NCBI GenBank assembly: GCA_020851075.1 | Contig: JADZDL010000316.1 | Location: 27,635 to 91,634 of the forward strand | Source: Planctomycetota bacterium | Lineage (GTDB): Bacteria; Planctomycetota; UBA1135; UBA2386 | DNA length: 64,000 nucleotides | Reading direction: 5' to 3' | Shown: positions 15,062 to 22,443 of the stretch, piece by piece | Layout: the number at the start of each line of letters is the position of its first letter | Position numbering within the stretch: position 1 is the stretch's first letter | Translations under genes and position numbers: made by a program | The notes under the pieces: model-generated | Database searches by the model: none | What the model was told of the DNA's origin: nothing | The model's input: the letters and a program-made list of their open reading frames with translations, nothing else

Positions 15062-16785
15062 ATGGACTCACCACAGCCGTTCCTGATCCACGGCATGGTC
15101 GAAGACGTGCTCGGCCAGCCAATTGCCGACGCCTGGGTTGGGCTGCATGCTCTAGAGCGCGACGAGGTCCTGGCCGAGTCGCGAACGGATGCTGCGGGGC
15201 GGTTTTCCATGCAGGTTGCCGCGTCGCTAATGGAATGCGACGTAGGGCGCCTGGTGGCGAAGGCGGCCGGCCGGGCCAAGGGCGTTGCCTACGCAAATGG
15301 GCATGACAACGTCCAGCCCATCGTTCGCATCGTTCTGCCTGAGTCCTGCGAACTGCGCGGTCGTGTGACCGACGAAGCCGGCGCGCCGCTCGCGCAGGTC
15401 GAACTCATAGCGCGCCATGTGGGGCATCTCGGCGACACCGTTCTCGCCTGCACGGATAACGAGGGTCGGTTCGTGTTCGATGCCGTGCCGATCGGCCGTG
15501 TTCTCGTCACGGCGTGGCAGCGTGGGCGGCAGCTCGTGCATGTGGAGCAAGATACGTGCACGGACGCACCGCTCGAATTGCGCCTGGTGCCCGCGCACGG
15601 GCGCACGATCCGCTTCCGGATTCTTGGCGCGAGCAAGCAGCAGTGGCGCAGGCGACGTGCAGGATCCAGGAGATCGACCCGCGCCTCGCCGACAGCTGGT
15701 GTATTGGCCAACCGGACGAAGACGGCGCCTGGGAGCTGTCCGGGTTGCCGAACGAATGGGCATTCAACAGCCTCCACGTGTCCATTCCTGGCATGCGCAG
15801 CGAGCCTCGTTACACGTTTTGCCCGGCACACCCAAAGAGTGGTTGCTACGAGTTCGAGTTCACGATGCACGAGCAGGTTGCGCGGCAGGTGCGTGGCCGG
15901 GTGTTGACCGAAGACGGCACACCGGTGGCGGGGGCGCGACTTCGTGTGCGGGCAAACTACGAAACCGATCGGAGCGTGGAGACCGCCGCCGATGGCAGTT
16001 TTGTGGTCTCGACCGTCACTCCCGATGGCGAGAACCTTCACTTCACGTTGTCCCAAGGCGAGTTCGTTCTCAACGGGCCAGGGGATGTGGATTGGCAGTC
16101 GCCGTTGCATCGCCGGTCGCACATCGTCGAGTTGCCGGGACCTCAGGAACTGACCCTTCGCGCCGTGCCCGCGGCTTCCTTGCGTGGTCGGTGCACTCTG
16201 TCAGATGGTACTCCGTGCTCCGGCGTGTTGGTGCACTTGAAGGTCCCATGGCGCAATGAGCACGGCGAGCACGAAAGCTACCTGGGGCAGGCAGTGACGG
16301 ACGAGGAAGGTTGGTTTGTGTTCCAGAACCAGAATGCACGCCTCGGCGGCCCTGTTCGCGTGCAGGCAGTCTGGTGCCGGACGGGGGGGCACGCCGACCC
16401 TGTGCAGTTGCAGGAAGGCGCCGTCGTCGAATTGCCGCCATTGGTGCTGCCAATGCCCGCGTCGGTGACCGGAGTGCTGCGAGACGTTGCGGGGCGACCG
16501 ATCCCTGGCGAACCGATTCGATGGGAACGGGAAGGCGAGGACGAAGGTGAGCCCGACGACATGCCGTATGGCATGTGGGTACGGGCCATCGCGGATGCCT
16601 TCACCACGCGCGAGGGGCGCTTCCTCCTCACCGAGGTGCCTGCCGGCCGCGGGCGACTCGCATCATGCGGTCGCCGAGGCACAGCGGCCTTTCGCAGCGA
16701 TGCGTTCGAAGTGCGCGAAGGGGAAGTGCTCGCGCGCGACCTGGTGGCCAAGAACCTGGTGGCGAAGAACCCCGCGGCGACCTAG
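15062..16785 (+). pseudogene. Carboxypeptidase-regulatory-like repeat protein interrupted by a frameshift
   Basis: Two reading frames together encode one protein of about 573 aa. The first (15062 to about 15650) gives MDSPQPFLIHGMVEDVLGQ and repeats of the form GRVTDEAGAPLAQVELIARH; the second (about 15655 to 16785) continues with RVLTEDGTPVAGARLRVRAN and GVLRDVAGRPIPGEPIRWE. These are Ig-like CarboxypepD-regulatory repeats, each with an 'EDG.PV.GA' turn followed by an 'EGRFV' strand. The switch falls near AAGCAGCAGTGGCGCAGG, where one base is missing relative to a continuous frame; it is not a classical slippery heptamer. The C-terminus ends with a LVAKN duplication. No signal peptide is visible. 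A real mutation or an assembly error is possible. Confidence 0.7.
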
Positions 16786-16795
16786 CCGGGCCCGC

Positions 16796-17824
16796 TCAGA
16801 GACTGCAGAGCGCGAGTTTGAGCGGCGGTTTGCCGTCGAAGGACGGGAAGTCCTCGTCGATGGCGATCGCTTGCAGTTCGCGCAGCGGGCGGCCGGCTTT
16901 CTCGGCGCAGCGCCGCAGCATCGTATGCCAATCCTCTTCGACCACCGTGGGCACATGGTTGGTTGCCAGCACGGCACCACCTGGCGCGAGCGACAGCACA
17001 CACGGCTTGAACAGCGATTGGTAGTCGTTCACGACGTCGATCGAACCGAATGCGCCTCGCGCGAAGCGCGGCGGATCGAGCACGATGAGATCGTATTGCC
17101 GTCGTTCGACCTTCTCGAACGGGATGCTCTTGCCACGTCGTTGCACGGGAATGCCCGCGAGCTGGCGCAGCACGGGCAGGCAGTCGGAGCGCAGCGTGAG
17201 GAAACGCGCCGGGGTGATGCCGTTCTGCGCGGCGTTGCGTTGGCCGACCTCGAGTGCGCTCGGTGCAAAGTCGACGTTGTTCACGAGGCTCGCACCGGCA
17301 ACGGCGGCGGTGATGCCGACGCCGCACGTATAGGCGAACAGGTTGAGCACGGATTTGCCGGCGGCGAGTTCGCGAATGCTGCGACGGCCCGCGCGCAGGT
17401 CGAGGAACAACCACGGATCCTGACCACGGTGCCGCGCCTGGATCAGGAACTTCACGCCGGCTTCGTGGCACGTGTGTTCGGCGAGTGCCGTGGCGTCGGG
17501 AACGTGTTCGTGGACCGGCGCGCCTGCGGGGGCCCCGGCCGCCGGCGCTGGGCCGCGGTGGTTGCAGGCAATCGGCAGTTGCAGGCCGAGCGCTTCGTTC
17601 GCGGTCTGCTGCAGCGCGAGCACCGCCGAGCCATCTAGCGGTTCGCGAAACGTCTGTACGAGCAGGAGGCTGCCGTAACGATCGACGGTGAGCCCGGGGG
17701 CACCTTCGGCGATGCCGTGCAGGAGCCGGTAGCAATCGGTGCCTTCGGTGTGCAGGCGGTTGAGCAGGGGCGTGCGCCGCGCGATCGCGGAGCGCAGCAG
17801 CGCAGTTGGGTGGTCGAGGCTCAG
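16796..17824 (-). CDS. Class I SAM-dependent RNA methyltransferase, RlmI-like
   Basis: A 23S rRNA cytosine-5 methyltransferase-type protein. Seen are the RlmI-like N-terminal block (EGTDCYRLLHG and GLTVDRYGSLLLVQTF), SAM motif I (VLNLFAYTCGVGI), the acidic end of strand 2 (VNNVDFAPSALEVGQRNAAQNG), the catalytic VLDPPRFARG and the C-terminal HTMLRRCAEKAGR. Homology continues upstream of the internal GTG at 17623 to about 17822, but that stretch has no in-frame ATG, GTG or TTG. A CTG at 17824 overlaps the previous gene's TGA as CTGA, copying the ATGA coupling used elsewhere. From there the protein is 342 aa and lacks most of the PUA domain. The start is uncertain. Confidence 0.8.
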   Translation of the reverse strand: MSLDHPTALLRSAIARRTPLLNRLHTEGTDCYRLLHGIAEGAPGLTVDRYGSLLLVQTFREPLDGSAVLALQQTANEALGLQLPIACNHRGPAPAAGAPAGAPVHEHVPDATALAEHTCHEAGVKFLIQARHRGQDPWLFLDLRAGRRSIRELAAGKSVLNLFAYTCGVGITAAVAGASLVNNVDFAPSALEVGQRNAAQNGITPARFLTLRSDCLPVLRQLAGIPVQRRGKSIPFEKVERRQYDLIVLDPPRFARGAFGSIDVVNDYQSLFKPCVLSLAPGGAVLATNHVPTVVEEDWHTMLRRCAEKAGRPLRELQAIAIDEDFPSFDGKPPLKLALCSL

Positions 17825-18132
17825 TCCGCGTGGGGGTTCATCGGCTGCTCGAGGATCTCGTAGAGGCCGTGGCGGTCGCCGCGAATGCGCCCCTTGGCCT
17901 CGAGCGCCTGCCAGACTTCGGCCGGGTATTGCGGCGGCGGCTTTACGGCGACGATGCCCGATTCGCCGCCTTTGCTCATCGGGTCGCGACCGAGTTTGGA
18001 CGAGTCGTCGAGGCGCGTCACCTTGAGCCGCTTCTTCAGCGCCTTCATCGCGCGCTGCAGCGTCTCCTTCGTGAACGTGCCGTCGGGGTTCTTCTCGACG
18101 AGGTTTGCTGGCGTCTTATCGCTCGGTTCCAT
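17821..18132 (-). CDS. Small basic hypothetical protein (103 aa)
   Basis: Function unknown. The protein begins MEPSDKTPANLVEKNPDGTF, followed by a Lys/Arg-rich helix (LQRAMKALKKRLKVTRLDD) and a C-terminal part ending GLYEILEQPMNPHAD. It is hydrophilic, without signal or membrane segment. The ATG at 18132 is chosen because longer in-frame starts run into the divergent gene region. It overlaps or abuts the methyltransferase gene behind it, so the two are likely co-expressed. Confidence 0.7.
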   Translation of the reverse strand: MEPSDKTPANLVEKNPDGTFTKETLQRAMKALKKRLKVTRLDDSSKLGRDPMSKGGESGIVAVKPPPQYPAEVWQALEAKGRIRGDRHGLYEILEQPMNPHAD

Positions 18133-18210
18133 GGGGGGATCATGGCGTTTGCGCGGCTGGCGGCCAATCAGCGCTTGCGGTTTCGGCGCCGCCGAGTAAG
18201 CGAATGGGTC

Positions 18211-18507
18211 ATGGCCACCGACAAGGAACTCGAATTGATGCGCAAACGGCTGCGAACCAAGCTGCGCGCATCGCTGGGGGACGTCGCCGTTCCCCACGCC
18301 GACCTGGACCTGCTGCTCGAAGAGATCGGCAGATTGCAGCAGAGCAACGAACGTCTGCGCCGGCAGAACCGCCGCGTGCGGCTCAAACTGCAGAAGGCCG
18401 GGCTCGTGGAAGGGCTCGAGGACGGTGGTGGCGAAGGCGTCGTCGATGCCCCCGACGTGGGCACCCCGGACAGCGCGGATGTCCCTGACTCGGACTCCAA
18501 CGAATGA
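18211..18507 (+). CDS. Short coiled-coil protein (98 aa)
   Basis: Residues 1-68 are a charged heptad-like helix (MATDKELELMRKRLRTKL, LLLEEIGRLQQSNERLRRQN) predicted to form a coiled coil; residues 69-98 are Gly/Asp-rich and probably disordered. Function unknown. Its stop overlaps the next gene's ATG (ATGA), making a translationally coupled pair. It is divergent from the 103-aa gene. The start at 18211 is the first ATG after the divergent gene region. Confidence 0.75.
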   Translation: MATDKELELMRKRLRTKLRASLGDVAVPHADLDLLLEEIGRLQQSNERLRRQNRRVRLKLQKAGLVEGLEDGGGEGVVDAPDVGTPDSADVPDSDSNE

Positions 18508-19298
18508 CGCGCGTCCTGTTGGTGCACTGGCACGAACAGGAGTGTGCGGAGCGCGCCGAGCGCCTTGCCGAACACGGCTACTTCGTCGACTGCCATTGGC
18601 GGCAGGAGGACGGCAAGGCGCTCACGCACAGCCTGCCCGCGGATCCACCGGCCGCGCTCGTCATCGACCTCGCGCGGTTGCCGTCGCATGGCCGGGCCAT
18701 CGCCGTCTGGCTGCGCGAGCGGAAGGCGCTGCGCGCGGTACCGTTGGTGTTTGTGCCCGGGGATGCTGAGAAGACGGCGCGCCTCAAGGAAGCGTTCCCC
18801 GATGCGACCTTCGCGGCATGGCCACGCCTCGCCGCGGCGGTGCAGAAGGCGATCGCCAATCCGGTGCGCGATCCCGCCGTGCCGAAGGCGGCCGACTATT
18901 CGGGCACGCCGTTGCCGAAGAAGCTCGGCATGAAGGTGGGCAGCCGCCTCTGCCTGCTGCGCGCGCCGAAGGACTTCGAACGTGTGCTCGGCGCGCTGCC
19001 GGAGCAGGCTTTGGTGACTCGCCGGCTTGGCAAGGTGCACGATGTCGTGGTCGTGTTCTGCGCCGGAGCCGCGCCTCTGCACGCGGACTTTGCGCGGGCG
19101 GCCGCGGTGCTCGCGGACCAGGGCAGCTTGTGGATTGCGTGGCCGAAGAAGGCCTCGGGGGTGCCAACGGACCTCGACGAGAATGTGGTCCGCGCGTTTG
19201 GCCTCGAACAGGGGCTCGTCGACACCAAGGTCTGTGCGATCGATGCCGTTTGGTCCGGGCTGCGGTTCTCGCGACGTCGCGCGGCGAAGACGCGCTGA
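18504..19298 (+). CDS. DUF3052-like protein with receiver-like N-terminal half
   Basis: A 264-aa protein. The N-terminal ~120 residues have a receiver-like alternation (RVLLVHWHEQECAERAERL, AALVIDLARLPSHGRA, VPLVFVPGDAEKTARL) but lack a clear phosphoacceptor pattern. The C-terminal ~130 residues match the DUF3052 pattern, with LWIAWPKKASGVPTDLDE and LVDTKVCAIDAVWSGLRF. The combination may be a fusion of a degenerate response-regulator fold with DUF3052. Function unknown. It is coupled by ATGA to the coiled-coil gene before it. Confidence 0.75.
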   Translation: MTRVLLVHWHEQECAERAERLAEHGYFVDCHWRQEDGKALTHSLPADPPAALVIDLARLPSHGRAIAVWLRERKALRAVPLVFVPGDAEKTARLKEAFPDATFAAWPRLAAAVQKAIANPVRDPAVPKAADYSGTPLPKKLGMKVGSRLCLLRAPKDFERVLGALPEQALVTRRLGKVHDVVVVFCAGAAPLHADFARAAAVLADQGSLWIAWPKKASGVPTDLDENVVRAFGLEQGLVDTKVCAIDAVWSGLRFSRRRAAKTR

Positions 19299-19428
19299 TT
19301 CGTGGGCTGGCGGACGCCGTCGTTGACGCGCGCGCGGGCGGCGGCGAACATGGCGCGCTGGTTTCGGATGTGCGCGACGCCGGTTGTTGGCCCCACATCC
19401 GCGACGAGATCCTGGCGGAGAACGATTC

Positions 19429-20148
19429 ATGGCGGAGAACAACACTCAGAAGGCCCAGCTGGTCATCCTCGGTGCCTCGGGCGGGATCGGTCAGTACCTG
19501 GTGCATGCGTTCCGGAGCCAGTACCAGGTTTTTGGCACCTACCACTCGCAGGAGCCCAGCGAGCGCCTGCCCGACGTGGAATACCAGAAGCTCGAACTGA
19601 CCGATCGCCCAGCGGTCGCCGGTTTCTGCTCGGAGATCGCGGGGCGGCTGCAGCGGCCCGTCGTGGTCTATGCTGCGGGGATTTCGCCCAACAACGTCGT
19701 GCACAAGTGCACCGATGCGGACTGGGATCTCACCCTCGATGTCAACCTGACCGGGGCGATGCTGATCGCGCGCGGTCTGTTGCCGCGCATGCGCGAAGTT
19801 GGCTTTGGCCGCTTCATCTTCCTGTCTTCGGTGCTGTCGCGCACGATGGTGCCGGGTTCGGCTGCGTACTCCGTGAGCAAGGCCGGACTCGGGGCGCTGG
19901 CCAGGGTCATCGCGGTCGAGAATGCGAAGAAGGGCATCACGGCCAACACCCTGGCGCTCGGCTACCACGAGGTGGGCATCATCAGCAGCGTGCCGCAGGC
20001 CTTCCTCGAGGAGAAGGTGCTGCCGAGCATTCCCGTCGGTCGCCTTGGCAACCCGGCGAACATCCGCAATGCGGTGCAGTTCCTCGTCGACTCGGATTAC
20101 GTGACGGGCGCCACGCTGGATATCAACGGCGGCATCATCGGCGCATGA
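19429..20148 (+). CDS. Short-chain dehydrogenase/reductase (FabG-like)
   Basis: A 239-aa NAD(P)-dependent oxidoreductase. The cofactor-binding GASGGIGQYL (residues ~13-22) and the catalytic Ser and Tyr-x-x-x-Lys (SSVLSRTMVPGSAAYSVSKAG) are intact, and the C-terminus (DSDYVTGATLDINGGIIGA) is typical of the classical SDR fold. The substrate is unknown; FabG-type 3-ketoacyl or sugar reduction are both possible. The ATG at 19429 is preceded by GGCGGAGAA. The stop overlaps the next ATG (ATGA). Confidence 0.9.
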   Translation: MAENNTQKAQLVILGASGGIGQYLVHAFRSQYQVFGTYHSQEPSERLPDVEYQKLELTDRPAVAGFCSEIAGRLQRPVVVYAAGISPNNVVHKCTDADWDLTLDVNLTGAMLIARGLLPRMREVGFGRFIFLSSVLSRTMVPGSAAYSVSKAGLGALARVIAVENAKKGITANTLALGYHEVGIISSVPQAFLEEKVLPSIPVGRLGNPANIRNAVQFLVDSDYVTGATLDINGGIIGA

Positions 20149-21350
20149 GTGCCATGCCAGGTCCAGCCGAAGGCTCGAAGGGCAGTCCGAAGGAGCCCGT
20201 TGGTGGCAGTCCTGGGCCCAAGGCGACTCGTGCACCGATCACCTGGACCACGCGACGGGCCAGCGTCGAGGACATGGAGGGGATCCTTGCGTGCCGGCGC
20301 GTGACGTTTGCGGGGGAGGACCTCGACAAGGCCGATGCCGGGTATTGGCGGTGGGAGTTCGTCCAGAACCACGCCGGGCCCGCGCGGTTGTTCGTGGCGG
20401 TGGACGAGGGGCGGGCCGCAGGGGACCGCATCGTGGGTCACTACGCCGTGATCCCGCAGCGGTTCGTGCTCGACCAGCAGGTCCTGCCAGGCTCGATCGT
20501 CGTCGACGTGATGACGCATCCCGAATACCGCTTCCAGGGCATGTTCACGCGCCTCGGCAGCTACGCGCTGGAGCAGTGTGAAGGCGACGGCGATCTGGAG
20601 TTCACGACCGTGTATCCGATCCGCGAGGCGGTGATCCCGGGCCACCTGAAGGTCGGTTGGCGGATCCGGTTCTTGATCGGCACCTACGTGATGCCGCTGG
20701 CCATGGGGCCACTGCTGCGGGCCCGTTTGCCGTGGCTTGCCAAGGTCCCTGGCCTCGCCGCGGTGCTCGGGGCTGTGCCAGGGCTCGCCCTGCGGTGGTG
20801 GGGCCGATGGCGGCTTGGCCGCGGCGACCAGGGTGTGCGCATCGAACGCCACGAACGCGTCGACGCCGGGCGCCTGGCGACGTTCTGGCAGCAGGTGCGC
20901 GAGAATCCCCCCGCGGGCTGCCTGCTGCAGGAGCGCACAGCCGAGTATCTGGCGTGGCGTTTTGACGACAACCCAAACCGGCAGTACCTGTTCCACCTCG
21001 CGACCGACCCGAACGGTGTGGTGCAGGGTTACGTGGTGAGTCGCAAGGCGCCGCTGCTCGACGTCCAGGCCATGACCGTCGTGGATGCGTGTTTGTTGCC
21101 GGGGGCGAGCGAGTTGGTGCTGCGGCGCTTGCTTGCCGACGTTCGGGAGCGCGCCCTGGAGGTCGGCAGCCCCATGGTCGCGATGATGGTGACGCAGCCC
21201 AACCCGTATCTGCCCGCGCCAGGGCGTTTGGGCTTCCTTGCGGCGCCATACCGCTTTTCGTTCATCACGCGGCCGTTGGCGCCCGGGGGCCGCAGCGAGC
21301 AGGACACCCTGCGCTGGCATCTCATGTGGGGCGACACCGACGACGTTTGA
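20145..21350 (+). CDS. GNAT-family acetyltransferase-like protein with a long insert (401 aa)
   Basis: The first ~25 residues are Gly/Pro/Ser rich. The GNAT core follows: RRASVEDMEGILACRRVTF, IVGHYAVIPQRFVLD, GSIVVDVMTHPEYRFQGMF (motif A with the RxxGxx-like turn) and a second GNAT-like half with YLFHLATDPNGVVQGYVV and LLLADVRERALEVGSPMVAMM. This resembles the double-GNAT proteins often found near polysaccharide genes. The acceptor is unknown. Coupled to the SDR gene, so they may act on one small molecule. Confidence 0.8.
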   Translation: MSAMPGPAEGSKGSPKEPVGGSPGPKATRAPITWTTRRASVEDMEGILACRRVTFAGEDLDKADAGYWRWEFVQNHAGPARLFVAVDEGRAAGDRIVGHYAVIPQRFVLDQQVLPGSIVVDVMTHPEYRFQGMFTRLGSYALEQCEGDGDLEFTTVYPIREAVIPGHLKVGWRIRFLIGTYVMPLAMGPLLRARLPWLAKVPGLAAVLGAVPGLALRWWGRWRLGRGDQGVRIERHERVDAGRLATFWQQVRENPPAGCLLQERTAEYLAWRFDDNPNRQYLFHLATDPNGVVQGYVVSRKAPLLDVQAMTVVDACLLPGASELVLRRLLADVRERALEVGSPMVAMMVTQPNPYLPAPGRLGFLAAPYRFSFITRPLAPGGRSEQDTLRWHLMWGDTDDV

Positions 21351-21448
21351 CGGGGGGAGGCGCGGTGCCTGGGCGCGCGGCGACGAAGCTGGCCCGGGCC
21401 GTTCCCTTTGCGCCGAGCATGCACTACCTTGTCGGTTCGGAGGTTGCC

Positions 21449-22357
21449 GTGAATATCGCCCAGAGAGTCCTGCCAGTCGTGCGTCTGCTTCTCGTTCTCG
21501 CCTTGGCTGCGGTTGTGTCTGCCCAGAAGAAGAAGGAAGCGCCGCAGTTCCGCTACCAGATGCCGGAAAAGATCGAGCGCGAGGTGGCGAAGGACGCTGC
21601 CGGTTACCTGCAGTGGGGCGAATACAAGCCGATCAAGTGCGTGACGTGCGAAGGCACCGGCAAGACGCTGTGCGCCACCTGCGAACGGGCGCCCGAAGAC
21701 ACCCCCAAGTGCATCGAGTGCCAGCGCAACAAGGAGCTTGAGGCGGTGTGTCGCGTGTGTGCCGGCGTGGGCACGTTTCCCGATCCGCTCGCGAAGGTCT
21801 CCTGCCCCGAGTGTCACGGCGCGGGGTTCTTCTTGTGCACTCTTTGCGGCGGGGATGGACGCATCAAGACTCAGGGCGGCGGCGACCGTTACGGCACCTG
21901 TCCGATGTGTCGTGGCGATGGCGGCTACAAGTGTGGTGTCTGTGCGGGAGAGAGGTTGGTGGAGACCGCGAGCTTGAAACCTTCGCTCAAGGACGCCAGT
22001 TCCGCGTTGCTGACCAAGGCCATTGCGACAACCGACCAGATGCTCACGGCGCTCACGGCGTTTGAGCCGGCGGCGAAGAACTCCCGCAAGGAGACCAAGG
22101 AGCTCGCCAAGATCCTGGAGAAGGGCAAAGACGTGTTTCCGCCGATGAAGCGCGCCCCCAAGGCACTCGAGGAAGTCATGAACAAGGTTTACGGCGGATC
22201 GGCCTACGTGGACTACAAGGAGCGTGAAGCCAACGCCATGGCCGTGTTCAAGGCGAACTGCGAGTACTACCTGAAGCACCAGAAGCGCATGATGGAGCTC
22301 GCGCTGAAGCGGGCCGAGGCCAACGAGAAGCTGGCCGCCGAAAACAAGGGCAAGTAG
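21449..22357 (+). CDS. Secreted protein with DnaJ-type CXXCXGXG zinc-finger repeats
   Basis: A 302-aa protein with a Sec signal (MNIAQRVLPVVRLLLVLALAAVVSAQ). The start is GTG 21449, with GGAGG 6-11 nt upstream; an in-frame ATG at 21419 is an alternative. Residues ~45-150 contain cysteine repeats of the DnaJ central-domain kind (CVTCEGTGKTLCATC, CPECHGAGFFLCTLCGG, CPMCRGDGGYKCGVC). The remaining ~130 residues are helical and Lys-rich. A periplasmic zinc or redox role is plausible; no DnaJ J-domain is present, so it is not a chaperone of the DnaJ type. Confidence 0.75.
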   Translation: MNIAQRVLPVVRLLLVLALAAVVSAQKKKEAPQFRYQMPEKIEREVAKDAAGYLQWGEYKPIKCVTCEGTGKTLCATCERAPEDTPKCIECQRNKELEAVCRVCAGVGTFPDPLAKVSCPECHGAGFFLCTLCGGDGRIKTQGGGDRYGTCPMCRGDGGYKCGVCAGERLVETASLKPSLKDASSALLTKAIATTDQMLTALTAFEPAAKNSRKETKELAKILEKGKDVFPPMKRAPKALEEVMNKVYGGSAYVDYKEREANAMAVFKANCEYYLKHQKRMMELALKRAEANEKLAAENKGK

Positions 22358-22430
22358 GGCCAGCGAGTTGGGTTGCTGGGTGGGGCCGCGCGGAGCCAAC
22401 CCGATGCTGCAAGTGCTTTGGGTCATGCGG

Positions 22431-22436
22431 TAGGCT
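22431..22436 (+). promoter_or_regulatory. Candidate -10 element TAGGCT seven bases before the protease gene ATG
   Basis: The sequence GGTAGGCT ends at 22436 and the ATG is at 22444. Seven bases is the distance of a -10 to its start site, so the mRNA would be leaderless. It belongs to the GCTANNCT-type group described in the findings. Confidence 0.4.
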
Positions 22437-22443
22437 CTGCGCC

